From NCBI RefSeq assembly GCF_027244095.1, contig NC_069658.1, forward strand, positions 263,012,687-263,076,686: a stretch of 64,000 nt of DNA. Direction: 5' to 3'. A program made the position numbers and the translations under genes. Within the stretch, counting starts at the first letter, position 1. Each line of letters opens with the position of its first letter. Positions 63,506-64,000 of the stretch are shown here, one piece after another. The notes beneath the pieces were generated by a model, which saw only the letters and a list, made by a program, of their open reading frames with translations, did no database searches and was not told the origin of the DNA. Source of the stretch: Hemicordylus capensis. Lineage: Eukaryota; Chordata; Lepidosauria; Squamata; Cordylidae.

Positions 63506-63844
63506 ACGAGAAGACCTTTAAAAACAAAAACATTGTTTGCACATGTTTTTCCTGGGAAATGCTGACATTAAGAGCATGAAGCACAGCTTTTAACTGAACT
63601 GCTGGTAAAACTGCAAGTGCCTAGATAGTTCAACAAGCAGAGAACAAATATTTTTCACAGTTTGGATATACCTATTCAGAGCTGAACACACAAACTTGGT
63701 CTCTCTACTACATCAGTACTGGGATTGTCACAGAATGTCGCGTGGCCATTTGATAAAGGCAGAAGCCTCTCAGGGTGGCTTCATGTATTATGGTTTTTAG
63801 GTATAAAAATTTAAAGTAAAATATGACAAGCAGGTGTTTGCAAA

Positions 63845-63965
63845 TACAGGAGTACCACATTATCTGCGGGGGTTCCATTCCCACAGATAACAAAACTGTG
63901 GATAATAGGTCATTGAGTCTATTGGATCTGGATTAGATTCCCAGACTCAAACCACCCCCCAAAAT
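63845..63965. repeat. Possible DNA-transposon fragment
   Basis: CCACATTATCTGCGGGGGTT and CCCACAGATAACAAAACTGT form an imperfect inverted pair around TTCCATT, as in mariner-type MITEs. A vaguely similar stretch lies at 55565-55600. Confidence 0.35.
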
Positions 63966-64000
63966 AGGCCGAATAAAGCACCCTACCGTGCTCTGCAGGC

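Overview
This window is vertebrate nuclear DNA, most likely from a squamate reptile (lizard or snake). The evidence is one host gene with AQP7-type exons, an abundance of CR1 and L2 LINE fragments, Sauria-like tRNA SINEs, a SINE with a 5S-rRNA-like head, many short hAT-type inverted-repeat elements, a Ty1/copia fossil and a Polinton fossil. I see no bacterial-style operons, CRISPR arrays or rRNA/tRNA genes. Most of the window is intergenic or intronic repeat.

Layout. 1-7.7 kb is repeats only (L2 and CR1 tails, hAT MITEs, a tRNA-SINE). 7.78-14.99 kb is a shrunken Polinton fossil between inverted repeats of about 330 bp, carrying integrase and minor-capsid remnants and several nested insertions. 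15-21 kb holds SINEs, MITEs and unremarkable DNA. 21.4-26.2 kb is a Ty1/copia fossil on the minus strand with both LTRs and a 5-bp target-site duplication (TSD). 26-36.7 kb is mostly repeats, including a 2.2-kb hAT element.

36.8-48.0 kb, plus strand, is a complete six-exon aquaglyceroporin gene (283 aa, AQP7-like). All splice sites are canonical and the reading frame is continuous. Its introns are filled with LINE, SINE and hAT insertions. One hAT lies 14 bp behind the exon 5 donor, and an L2 copy runs up to the exon 6 acceptor.

48-52 kb is the aquaporin 3' UTR followed by repeats. From 52.5 kb to at least 63.1 kb, minus strand, four exons of a second host gene encode the C-terminus of a lysine/glutamate-rich, probably coiled-coil protein that I could not name. 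It is convergent with the aquaporin gene and its 5' part lies beyond the window.

The two host genes show no visible functional link. The rest is a layered record of transposition. Insertion order can often be read from TSDs and nesting, and several families (a 3-bp-TSD inverted-repeat family, a 1.1-kb CT-rich insert, a 5S/tRNA chimeric SINE) could not be assigned firmly by eye.
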